Shown here: positions 39,420 to 50,095 of the stretch, one piece after another
How the letters are laid out: every line of letters starts with the position of its first letter
How positions within the stretch are numbered: position 1 is the first letter of the stretch
Source of the DNA: Rotaria socialis
Taxonomy: Eukaryota > Rotifera > Eurotatoria > Philodinida > Philodinidae
Reading direction: 5' to 3'
Assembly: GCA_905331475.1 (NCBI GenBank)
Contig: CAJNYU010002045.1
Span: forward strand, 404,279 to 468,278
Length of the DNA stretch: 64,000 nt
Position numbers and translations under genes: made by a program
Notes under the pieces: model-generated
The model's database searches: none
Told to the model about the DNA's origin: nothing
Seen by the model: the letters and a program-made list of their open reading frames with translations, nothing else

Positions 39420-39650
39420 GTCGATCATCCTGAGTCGAAAACGACCGTATACCTATCAGTCACGGTGTAAAACAGCTACCGTATTTTGTAGTCGTTTATT
39501 GTTATAGTAAACGAAGTGCTACGATGAAATACGGAAGTCGTAAATGAGGATCGTGACAAATCTCCGTAAACGACCGTCGTAACTAAACGCTAACTGTAAA
39601 CGACTGTCGTATATCACAGTAAACGGTCGTTTACGATGACTAGCTGTTCG
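39420..39650. repeat. Cluster of CGACCGT/ACGGTCG words (copy 1)
   Basis: Short related words recur in both orientations: AACGACCGTATAC, GTAAACGACCGTCGTAA, GTAAACGACTGTCGTAT and GTAAACGGTCGTTTACGAT. The last is nearly a perfect palindrome. The same vocabulary occurs at 43095-43370. I do not recognise the family. Confidence 0.6.
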
Positions 39651-39719
39651 CTTAAAGTATAGTAGCATTTTTTAGATTAGAGTTTACTCAAGCTATCGTA
39701 GTGAAAAGTATTAAGTGAC

Positions 39720-40560
39720 CATTGTGTAGGTGAATTTAGCATCGCATTCAAGTAAAACCTGTCAATACTCATTTGAGCTGATTTCCCACTGCCTATAGTC
39801 ATATTGCTACTAGAACTTCGTATACCATATCGAGTAGTATATTTCGATGAACAAGATCTCAAACCATACTCCGGAAATTTTGAAAAATCAAAAAAATTCT
39901 GGTATCCTTTCTTGTAAAATGCGCTTATATTCACTTCGACCAATCTTCTATTCTCGTACTTATTTTCAAGTGGAATAACTCGACGAACTCTATCTAGTGG
40001 AATCCACATATTTTCCGCAGCTTGAAATCAGACTTCAGCGCGAATAGAATAATGCTAAAGAAGCCTAAAAAAATCCTACTATGAGCTATGAAAAGTCTTC
40101 GGACATCATTAAATAGATCTCCTATACTTGTGTTTATATCATGATTGGAAACCTTATAGCAAGGTGTTTAACGAATACGGGCAACTTTTAATCGAATATG
40201 GTGCTAGAATTTCATAGAAAAATACAGTAATTTGAGATTTTGGGACTATTATCATGGAGACGAAAAATCTGATTTTACAATTCGATGAAATTTGTTGAGA
40301 TCTGTTTGATACACGAGTGTGAGAGTTGAAATTTTTTTGGAATGAATATGGACAGATTTAACATAAAGAATTCCAGAATATCTTTGGATTTTTCGAAATT
40401 GTAGGAGAACGCTTCGAGATCTGGTTAATTCAAATTACCATTGGGTAGAACATGAAATTTCACTATGAACATGCGCATACGCATTGGAACATCAGCTCAT
40501 AAGAGTATCAACAGGTTTTACTCAAATATGATACTAATTTCACTTACGTGTGAAAATCAC
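39720..40560. repeat. Two diverged inverted copies of a short coding-like segment
   Basis: The minus-strand reading of about 39730-39800 gives GSGKSAQMSIDRFYLNAMLN. The plus-strand reading of about 40480-40550 gives GTSAHKSINRFYSNMILIS. The DNA also aligns (AGTATTGACAGGTTTTACT against AGTATCAACAGGTTTTACT). So one sequence is present twice, in opposite orientation, about 0.7 kb apart. Neither is in a complete gene that I can model. The origin is unknown, perhaps a relic mobile sequence. Confidence 0.5.
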
Positions 40561-40627
40561 GATTTTACTCCATCAAAAGTAGCACAATCTTACTGCCACA
40601 GAAAAATTAATGCAAATCGTATTTTTG

Positions 40628-40935
40628 ATCTAAAACAAAGAGTTAATGGTCAGAAGAAGTTTTCTTGGATATATATGAATATTACAAGAATAGACATTTA
40701 TAATACAAACAAAAATCCTAAATTACAATGTACACTGGAAAATGCTGTCGATGAAGTTTTAAATGGTTTATCATTAAGTGTTATTCAAGCATGTATTAAA
40801 AAGACTCAAAAAGTATATAAAGAGTTTGTATCTTCATATTAGATTTTTATTTGTATTATAAATGTCTATTCTTGTAATATTCATATATATATATCCAAAA
40901 AAACTTCTTCTGACCATTAACTCTTTGTTTTAGAT
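40628..40935. repeat. Foldback element with arms of about 92 bp
   Basis: The left arm, 40628-40718, and right arm, 40841-40935, are near-perfect reverse complements; for example AAAACAAAGAGTTAATGGTC pairs with GACCATTAACTCTTTGTTTT. The loop is about 120 bp. A plus-strand open frame (40465-40842) runs through the left arm and loop. Its end (TLENAVDEVLNGLSLSVIQA) faintly resembles a psq-type helix-turn-helix, but I do not claim a gene. A transcript would form a long hairpin. Confidence 0.75.
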
Positions 40936-43094
40936 AAAAAAAAGGTTTTGCATTAGTTTTTTCCGTGGTTGTTATATTCTTTCAAGAAGTTTCGTTTTTC
41001 TAAAAATAATCGAGTTGATATGCATTTTGAACACGCAATCAAGAGAAATCCAGTTTCAAATTAGAAATCAACAAAATCATTTCCAAGAAGAGGAAATTGA
41101 ATAGATTTTAATGAAAGATCAAACCTTAAAAAGATCGAAGAATCTGACTAAATCTGTCATCAGAAGTTTAACTAGTTTTTATTATCAATTTTATTATGCA
41201 TCACATAGAAATGCTATAATTTTCATCGCTTTTTAACCCCGCAAAATCATTTAACTAAGATTTTTTTATGAGTTTCAAACATGTGGAATATACAGGTAGA
41301 ACATCAAAATAAACCGTAACACATCCACAGTTGTTTATTGCGGAGAAAAATCCGAAATGCAGCGGTGAATTTCTGAACTACACCGGAACATTCTCATAAA
41401 TAAACCCGTAAATCACATACTATAGAGCTTACCTGCGGATATGATTCATTTCAGGTTATCTGGCAGAAAAGTGTATCAATCGATCTATCATGAAGGCTCT
41501 CATAACCTACACAAGCCTGTTATTTCAGGCATATTCCCTGCTTGAAATTCAACTAGTGAATATGAAAAAATCACCGAAACACCAAGAAATACTGCCTGAA
41601 TTGATAAATCTTTGGCAATGATACAGCACAAGAGTACTGCAAATTCTGGCTAGTATAATGAACAACGATTAAGGTTGCTCTCTACCAACACAAGAATACT
41701 CATATTTATTCGCAAGCCAAAAAAATATATACTAATTAATCATCTGACAGCTCCTTCATTGTTTCCTTGATTTCTGGTTGTGATTTCTGACATATCTCCA
41801 GGATTCTTCGCAGGCTTTTATTATCTATCGAAAAGGAGCACCATATATATTCTGCTTGCATCGTTGGCAGCGTATCAGCGACAAAGCCTATTACTTACGG
41901 CTCGCTTTCACTGAAAAAATCCAAAAGCAGGATTTCTGCATCTTAAACGTTATGGGTAAGGACAGAAGACATGCCGTGCCCCAAATTTTAACTTATTATC
42001 AGTATAATTCCATGAGATCATTTATCAGCCTCCTCAAATCTCGACACGTAGCTAGAAACAACTATCCGTGCTCTATTCCAGTACTGCTCAAAATCTAAAG
42101 CTTTTCAAAAGCAGACTTTGATCACAAATAATTAAATCCTTTTTCAAAGATTTCTAGAAAGAAGCTGCAATTCATTGCATCAATATTATTCAGGAAATCA
42201 TACGCATAGTAAAGGGGAACATCAGAGTGTATAAGGTGCTTGTGCTTTTTGAAAGGCGTATGTCAAAAAGACCGCTAAAGCCTACTTGAAGCTTCGCACT
42301 AAAATCGGAAATAAATCGCTTTTTCACTAAAAGCCAAGTTCAACTCTGAAGTAAATCTGTACTAAAAAAAAATATTTCTATATGAAATCTCCGAGAAACC
42401 ATCCAAAATCAGTCCTCTGAATTGAATTTAAAAGCTTTTTAGAAGTGTTTCTACAATCCTGAGCGTGGGATTTCATAACCAGGAGAAACCACACTTTGAT
42501 GTTTCTACTTTTTCTCACCCATTGTCATTTATGCTGCGAATTATATTAACGCTAATCGAATTCCGTGTATTTCTCTGCGAAGATGCTCACTAAATCTCCA
42601 AAGCCATTATTTTTCATGATATTCAGCTAACCATAGTGTTGTTGTATCCCTTCCATAACTATTCATCATTTCAATGATTTCTTGTTGTATCTACTATAAG
42701 AAAAACCGTAAACACCGCAATGAGTACTTATTGATACCTGAAATCAATTCTGAACATTTACTCCGATCTCAGATTAATTCTATTAAAGAACAATTTTAGC
42801 AGGATTTCTATGATGCTTTTTGTATTTTTCAGATTTCTGAGGATCCCGACTGTATGATTCAGTAGAAATCACCGTGAATCGGCAACGGTTGCTTTCAATG
42901 GATTTTGAGGAACAACAATGTTAGGATAAGATCTTTTTGAAGTATGATATCTGGCATTTTTTATGTGAGATGTCGCAGGATTTTTTGCTGCTGGAATGTT
43001 TCACCTGCTTTCTGTTCAAGTGCAGTAGAATTGATGTCTGCGGTGTGTTTTTCATTGATTGGTGGGTTATACAGATGTGTATTTCTTTTTTTTT
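40936..43094. other. Gene-free interval
   Basis: No gene, splice-consistent exon pair or transposon end was recognised. Open frames such as 41856-42098 have no support. Confidence 0.45.
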
Positions 43095-43370
43095 CCGAAA
43101 TACGACCGTAAACAATCGTTTACAATGTCGTTAGGGTCGTGTACATTGCGGTATTTGGTCGTTTCCAGTCTTGAATACGACCGTTTACGGTAGGATACGA
43201 CTTTGAAACGGTTGGTGTATTGTGCCGTATTTGACACGGTAATATACAACCGTAATACGACGCATACAAAACGGTTAAAATACGGTGCGTATACAACCGT
43301 ATAAGTCATCGTCAACGGCTGTATGCGGCCGTATCTAGTCGTCGTAATGCACGACCTTGGGAGGGTTCGA
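43095..43370. repeat. Cluster of CGACCGT/ACGGTCG words (copy 2)
   Basis: The interval is dense with ATACGACCGTAAAC, GAATACGACCGTTTACGG, ACAACCGTAATACGACG, ACAACCGTATAAG and GCGGCCGTATC. These share their core words with 39420-39650, 3.5 kb away. An open frame of 127 codons on minus (43067-43450) is a by-product of the repeats. Confidence 0.6.
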
Positions 43371-46300
43371 TATTCTGATTCCTGGTAAGGTTTTAACATC
43401 CTTCGCATCGTAAGAAGCATATGGGTGTACGGATATTCAGCTGTTAACAAGTAGTAGAGGATACTCGAAGTGAATCACCTGGACATCAGTTTATGTCATA
43501 CATTCGTATCATATGTCTGAGATAACTACATTTAGCTCGGTTGAAAGATCTAGTGATTGTGTGGATTCGGACAATAGCTTGGATTATAAGTGTTTAAAGT
43601 GTGGCTTGATAGATTCTAAATAATACACTTGAATGATTTGTACACTGGTGAATCCTTATTTGTGTGTGAATTTTTGAATGTAAGGTTTAAGTGTTCAAGC
43701 TGCCTGAGATATCAATGAAGAAACCATTGGATGATGCTTGATAGAATTATACTCAGTGTCACTGCTTTGCTTGTCTCATTATCTCTCACTAGCCAACTAT
43801 TGCTCTCAAGAAGTTCAAAGAAGTGTCAAGCTAAGTGCATTTTCATTAAGGAATATAGTAAATTTCCAGTCCTCTCGTATTGTTCACATTAAAGTGACAA
43901 CGGCTGATTTGTTGCACTTTACGTCACTTTGCGAACTTGTAAAGTGTAGAACACAGATTCCCCAGAAACGGCAAGTACTGTTCAAGAATTCTTTTCAAGA
44001 CTGAAATATATTTTGCATTGACAGAAGTTCATTCTTTGATGCAAAATTTATGTCAAAGAGCAAAACTAATTCTTATTTTAACATTACATCCATCCCTTGG
44101 TGTGTTTTAAAAATTATTTGATCTATCAAACAAGATACTTTGGAAACCAAGAAGAGATGCTTGGTATTTATGTATAGGAATAAGAATCAAAGAATAATAT
44201 ACTGACACTCGTCTCAACGAAGTAAAGTTAGATTAAATTAGTGGGCTAGAATACAATTCCTTACAATTTCAGATTAGGTTTTCTATATGATTGTGTGTAC
44301 ATTATTTGATATCAGATAAAAGGCGAACGGAAATTATTCCAGAAATGCGAGACTTACAAATCTTTAATTTGTCATTCGGAAAGATTTCAAACGAAAGAAA
44401 TCCACACACAAATCGAACGCAATCTTCCTTGCATCTCCAAGATCACTAAATCACTCCGACGATATCGTATTTTGTTTCAGTTTCAGCCATTCTTTGCTGA
44501 ATGATAGTGTCTATTAGAGAACGTCACTGTAACATACATGATTATATCTTAGAGTTGAATTCATGCTTCGAATGAAATCGCTGTTTTCTTGTGGGTCAAA
44601 CATCCTATTCTCCAGATGAATTCTTAATTTTCTGATCTATTTATACCGATGTAATATTTCTCAACTTATAAGCATAAGTATTATGGCGGTGTTCGAGGGC
44701 TGTCGTGAATCGTATTCTTAGTAAAACTCAGAAGAATCTTATCAAATGTTTAGCTCTTTTTAGAAAATGTATCTTTCACGAAGTTATTGTCTGGTATCCG
44801 ATGGTATCACTTTATGTACAGTCATAGTAGAATACATGGTAGAAAGCATCAATGAGACAGCGATTTCAGGTAAATTTCAAAAGTCACATCGATTTGGTAT
44901 GGTATCATGTTCATGTGGCTTTCCCAGTTGCAATTGGTCATTAAAAAAATGACGTATCTTCCTAAGTCGACATTTTTTCTATAGCTGTTTGAAATCCTTC
45001 GCTGACCAGCAGTAGACTCCAGTTAGAGGAGACTTGAAGAATTAATAATTGATAAGAGAACGCTTTAAATATCCTAGTAGTTTCATATGTGTCTCTAGCT
45101 AGATTATGGTACAAGTAACACAATATAGAACACTGAGTGGTTCGCTATGAGTATTATAAGTTATGACCTTAAAACATTTACATTGTCGGGAATTCGTAAT
45201 TCGTCATTTATATTGAGCCCGATCGGTCGGAAACTTTTTCTGTGGGTAGTACTTTCGAAATCTCAATACAGTCTATGCATTATGTCAACAAATTTTATAT
45301 ATGATATCGAATGCAGCTATTGTTAGTATTTTACAAATATCTTCCATTGCATATTGTTGCAAACAAAAATAATTAGTTATTGAATTTCAGGCGGCAATCC
45401 AGAATCGTTTTAATTTTACCTGATACTTTATTAATAATCAATAGAGCATATAATAATAAACTGCAGCATTTGGGGTGCACCATTTCGAAGAAATCGCTAT
45501 TTTTTCTTGACGTTGTTTGATAGCGATTTTAGGCAAGAAAAAGCGAAGATTTTCAAATTTTTCTTTTAACCTAAAAATCTAAACTGATAATAAATTAGTA
45601 TAATCTATGAAAAGTTTCTGTTCACCAGCCTCTTCTGTTACAAATGTGTCTATTTATTGATCGTGCCACAAACACAGAGATGTTGTAGACAGAAAAAGAA
45701 TTAACACAGTTGGGTGACTGGTTATCAAGGAAGAAAAGCGAGACTTGCATACTCCTGGATTGGAGTGGGAGTATATCGGGATTACAGTGAAAGTACAGCT
45801 GCAACTTACTTCAACTGTAATTTCACTATACTCTCGAAGTACGAGAGTATCACCTTTCTCACCTTGCTGAATAATGGTTCAAAAATTTCCAATTAATGCG
45901 TAATATTGAAAGATAGGCTCCGGAAAGATATTGCAATAACATTGTAGAAATTCTTATTGATCAACAAATCTCTTAGGTTAAAAAGTGAACAAAATGTTAA
46001 TTAATATATTTGAAAATATATCTAATGGTTCTCATTCAATTGTGTAACATCATTATTATCAGCAGAAAATCAAAACAAGAAGCTAGAAAAACATCATGTC
46101 AATATAGTTCAGGATATATAGTGAAATAAAATTGCGTTCTTTGAAATTTCAATTATTTACACGTTCACTCCTTCATAGAGATCATTATAGTTCGATCTAA
46201 GCTTTTAAGGTATTATTCACAGTGAGATGAAAAAACTCATATAATGCTTTATAGAATATTTTTGTATTGAAAAAAATGCAAATATTTGAAAAACAATGAA

Positions 46301-46391
46301 TATATATATATTTAAATTAGAAAATTAGCAATCATGACTTTCTCCGTATCTTCTCCTATGACACAGCATGACAAACAAATATTTGCAACGC
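43371..46391. other. Gene-free interval with one strong hairpin
   Basis: No supported gene was found over 3 kb. At about 45828-45850 there is a perfect 9-bp stem with a 5-nt loop, ATACTCTCG-AAGTA-CGAGAGTAT. Nothing nearby tells what it does. Confidence 0.45.
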
Positions 46392-46399
46392 AGAATAGG

Positions 46400-46574
46400 C
46401 AGGGACGGCGCGAAGTAATAAAAGTATAGGGGGCCTACTTGAAAACGGGAGGTTTTTTTTCAAAAATCGGAGGAAATCAATCAAAATCTCTTCTATTTTC
46501 TTCAAGTCGGAGTAAAATTGAAACAAAAATTTCCAATGTGGGGGGAATCCCACCCCCCGTTCGCGCCGTCCCTG
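46400..46574. mobile_element. hAT-like MITE, 175 bp
   Basis: Perfect 15-bp inverted ends: CAGGGACGGCGCGAA at 46400-46414 and its reverse complement at 46560-46574. The 8-bp word AGAATAGG flanks both sides (46392-46399 and 46575-46582). Both properties fit hAT. There is no coding capacity. The intact duplication implies a recent insertion. Confidence 0.92.
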
Positions 46575-47511
46575 AGAATAGGTAAATATTTCTAGACCGT
46601 GATTAATTAACCCCCATGTCACTCATTTTGTTATCAAAACTACCGCTTGCAAGGAAAACAGCCGGTTCAGTACGGTTTCTCATCGCTTATCGCTTTTTTA
46701 ATAATTTTTCTTCTAAATTAATATTTTGAGTCCATAAATAGTGGATTGCAACTCACAAAAATCGAAATAATTATTCCATAGTGCACTCTCTGATGTCTTA
46801 ATTATTTTTCCTATTGGCTAAGTCATGAACGAACAACTATTTTTATAGCGCCACCTTTAATAAATCGTAAACTCGAAAACTAGGTGATTATAGTTAATGT
46901 GGCCAATACCTGCGGCTTCAGCGCGTTTACAATCATAGGAGGATCGCGATTTTGACATATTTTAAACGATTTTCTAAGAGTTTAAAAATTTCCACCCTTT
47001 CTGATAGAGAAAAGAATTTAGCTGGAGAACCGTAAGTAACTGTTCGGCTATAGCGATGGTGAAAAAATGATTTAGCCGTGAAATCTCAGAATTCAAATAG
47101 GAACTTTTTTCAGGGAGTGCGCTATGAATGTTGATTTATGTTATGTTATAACATTCATTCACACTCACACTATGACTATTGCACATTCGAAGCAGTTGAT
47201 TCTTATTAAACTTGATCAATCGTTTGTATCGATGTTTTCTTTCGTTTATTTGTTCGATCTGATATTAATATTACAGTAAAACCTCTCTTGAGTGAACAAC
47301 ATGCGGACCGTCCAAAATGTGATCACTAAGGGAGGTGTTCATTATAGGGATATTTTGTATTGACTGACCTTATATATGTAGAAAACACATTTTTCAAATT
47401 CTTCATCTATGAATACGTATGTTTTGTATAATAACTGAAGTAGGTATGCAATGTATACTATGCACTGATTAATTCACTCTTTCATCTACTGTGCAATTTA
47501 TTTACTGTTAA

Positions 47512-47796
47512 TTATTCTTGAAGAAGTGGCCCAGAAATAGGGATATTCTTGCTACGTTGTTCAACAAACCATTCATAGACTTGTTGACTTATTTCATCTC
47601 TTAGATTTCGCTTTTTGCTTGAATTCTTGTTGTTTTCAAAATCTTCTATATATTCGGTCTTGCGTTTTTTGATTTTTGATACACTTCCGATAGAGATTTT
47701 GTATTTCTCGACAAGTGCACGATATGAAACGCTGTTTCCATTTTCACGAATTAATTGTATTTTTTCAGATAAAGTCAACGCGTTTCGTGCCGTCAT
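47512..47796 (-). CDS. Truncated pogo-type transposase: DNA-binding half only
   Basis: The start at MTARNALTLSEKIQLIREN gives about 94 aa. It has a psq-type helix-turn-helix (SYRALVEKYKISIGSVSKIK) followed by the beginning of a CENP-B-type HTH (ISQQVYEWFVEQRSKNIPIS). It stops at TAA right after GPLLQE, where full-length proteins continue into the rest of the CENP-B domain and the DDE nuclease. What remains could still bind the element's ends, so it might act as a repressor. More simply, it is an internal deletion derivative. The frame itself is intact. Confidence 0.8.
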   Translation of the reverse strand: MTARNALTLSEKIQLIRENGNSVSYRALVEKYKISIGSVSKIKKRKTEYIEDFENNKNSSKKRNLRDEISQQVYEWFVEQRSKNIPISGPLLQE

Positions 47797-48012
47797 CTCA
47801 CAATAATGTATAAGAAAGCGAATAATTGTGTCTATTGAGATAGACGAACTCATCGTAGTCTATTCGATTTTATTTTTCTGCTCTTTTCGTGCGACGCATT
47901 CGTTCGTACGGCATTGACGAGCATCCATTTTCATATAATCGTTCAACATCAGCATCGCTTTTTGTTTCTCTCTCTTTTAATTCTGGCGAAAGTGCACATA
48001 TGATAGATTATA

Positions 48013-49330
48013 CCGGGTGATCCAAAAATTTTGCAACATTTTCAAAAAGTTAATTTTATTGATAAAAGAACAAAGTAAAAGTATAAAAATTTAATGTTCA
48101 TAAAACTACATAGAGGTGCTAATAGAATCAACAATGATCATCAATGACGAGTTCACCTTCGTGATTTTCGACAGAATACACTTTTCGAAGGAAAGCACTA
48201 ATCACTTCCCGCAAGTAGCTAATGTTAACTTTCATGATCGATTTTCGAATTTCTCGACGTAGATCGTTGACGGTTTTTACCTTTTTGTATTCCATTTGAC
48301 TTGATATTCTATCTCAAATTGAATAATATAGTGAGTTAAGCTCTGGTGAATTGGGTGGTCACTTTTGATACGGAATGAAGAAATTGAAGTTGTTTTTGCA
48401 CCTTGTCTGAGCCCGTCGGTCAGTGTGAGAGCTTGCCCCATCCTGTTGTAAGCCCCAGTTTTGATGAACGAATAACCGTTTACCTTCCTCTTTATAAAAC
48501 GGTAACAATTCTGCATAATGCATCTTACCATTTAACCGTTTATCCTTCTAAAAAAATACGGTTCCGTAGGTCTGTTCCATGTTGCCCCGAATGCAATCAT
48601 GATCGACGCTGGAAATTTTTCTTTTTCGTGAACACCGCCACGGTCATTAGTATCACATCGACTGTCAGCCCATACAACATCATTTTTAGGATTAATATAA
48701 CCATTCTTTGTAAATATTTTTTCATCTGTAACCATCATATTTTCCGCTTTGCGGCGATCAATGTTCTTTCTAATCCATGTGCAACATTGCTTTCTAATTG
48801 GTTTTTGATCTTGTTTCAGCTTTTGAACATTAATTTTTCGATAGCATTTCTTTCCCAAATCTTCAACAAGTACTCTTCTGATGGTCGCATATGTACTTTT
48901 GAAATCTTTCGTCATGGTTCGTATACTTTTTCGACGAACGTTGGAATTAAGTCTTGTTTTGACTAAATTGATGAGTCGTTTTGTCCGTCCAGCTCTTGGT
49001 CTTCCTGATTTTGGTTTAACGCTAATTGGACCAGATTGTTTATAACGACATAACCAGCGATGTATCGTGACTCGATCGGCCTTATTTGTCAATAATTTTG
49101 CAATTTCCGGAGCCTTTTCCCCACCTTTAAAGTGGGAAATTGCTACACTTTGGAGGTCGTTGCTCTTAACCATTTGAAACGTAATAAAGAAATAATATAC
49201 AAAAAGTGATCTATCAGTGTGATCTGGGCATGAGTGCCTACTAAAGCATGGAGCAATAAGACACAAATCTTGAAAGAGAGTTAGTAGAAAAAGAAAATTC
49301 AAAATATTGTAAAACTTTTGGATCACCCGG
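48013..49330. mobile_element. Tc1/mariner-superfamily transposon
   Basis: Terminal inverted repeats start CCGGGTGATCCAAAA at both ends and extend to about 30 bp with a few mismatches. TA flanks the element at 48011-48012 and 49331-49332. Length and structure are those of a full-length mariner, with one transposase on minus. It lies wholly inside the pogo-like element, so it arrived later. Confidence 0.93.
48128..49173 (-). pseudogene. Decayed mariner transposase
   Basis: The frame starts MVKSNDLQSVAISHFKGGEK with a paired HTH (KADRVTIHRWLCRYKQSGP, GRPRAG linker). It shows the first catalytic Asp (MMVTDEKIF), a second in QQDGASSHT, and PNSPELNS at the third position (Glu rather than mariner's Asp; about 32 residues after the second). 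The first frame ends near 48532 by a one-base frameshift. Two later TGA codons stand where relatives have Trp, one just before PPNSPE and one in the following helix. It is therefore inactive as read. Confidence 0.85.
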
Positions 49331-49496
49331 TATGTTCACTATGTAGAGGTTTTCTCTAGTAATGGGACCAAAAAATGTGTTCAATGTTCAGAGTAAGGAG
49401 GTGTTCACTTTATAGAGATTCACTCATAGCAACATTTGCTTGGGGGACTAAAGCATGCGTTCAGATTAGAGGTCTTCACTAACAGAGGTTTTACTG

Positions 49497-50095
49497 TATT
49501 TGACTATTTGAACAGCATTTTGAAACACGATCTAGAAGGAGTGTTGAAGTACACAGTGAAGAAACTTTCTCATCCAGACCGTGACCAGGGTACCAAAGCT
49601 CCTGTTTTGACCAGGGATCTCCTGGTTTTGAAACTTTTCTCCTGACAAGAAATCTCCTGATTTCAGGAGCTATTTTTTTATATTTTCTCCTGTTTTCTCC
49701 TGATATTTTTAATGTGACGATTAGCAACGTTTTGAACCTATTGCGCTTTTAAAGAGAAAGGAACAAATCTATTTAAGTGTTAAACTTATATATGGAATGA
49801 CAATCGAAATCAAATGAACCATGATTTAGTTGGAGCTGAGTTAAAGATTAAAATAAATACTCATTTGCAGTGTTGTCAGATGTCGAACNCCGGAAATTTT
49901 CCTATTGTCAGGTCCTACTTCAAACAAATTAATATAAAAATGGATACCCATTCTCGTTACACCAAATGCACTCAAATTCCTCAGCTCTGAGGATACGTAG
50001 ATGTCCATCCAACTGGGTATCCTATCTGGGTATTCATCTCGATGCCCAAGTTGTGGATATTATGACATCCCTCAGTTGTATGTGGTCATGATCAA
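49497..50095. other. Junction region with an ambiguous base
   Basis: A single N lies at 49889, in the context CGAACnCCGG. To the right, the first recognisable coding sequence starts near 50070. No gene is supported in between. Confidence 0.5.
49889..49889. other. Ambiguous base (left edge of a suspect segment)
   Basis: A single N at this position. With the second N at 53769 it bounds a 3.9-kb segment whose two genes both lack their 5' parts. Confidence 0.9.

Larger units (their letters stand above)
47274..49496. mobile_element. Pogo/Tigger-like element, interrupted by a mariner
   Basis: The ends are CAGTAAAACCTCT at 47274-47286 and its inverse at 49484-49496, flanked by TA on each side (47272-47273 and 49497-49498). 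Beyond 13 bp the two ends stay similar (CTTGAGTGAA against GTTAGTGAA). TA targets with CAGT...ACCTC ends are typical of the pogo branch of Tc1/mariner. The element carries the N-terminal half of a pogo-type transposase (47512-47796, minus) and no DDE domain. A 1,318-bp mariner sits inside it, so without that insert the element is about 0.9 kb. Confidence 0.85.

Noticed and set aside
40465-40842. Possible transposase-like 125-codon frame
   Set aside because: It runs through one foldback arm; the helix-turn-helix likeness at its end is too weak to call a gene.
43067-43450. Minus-strand 127-codon frame
   Set aside because: It is made by the CGACCGT repeat cluster; the translation is Arg/Tyr-rich and repetitive.
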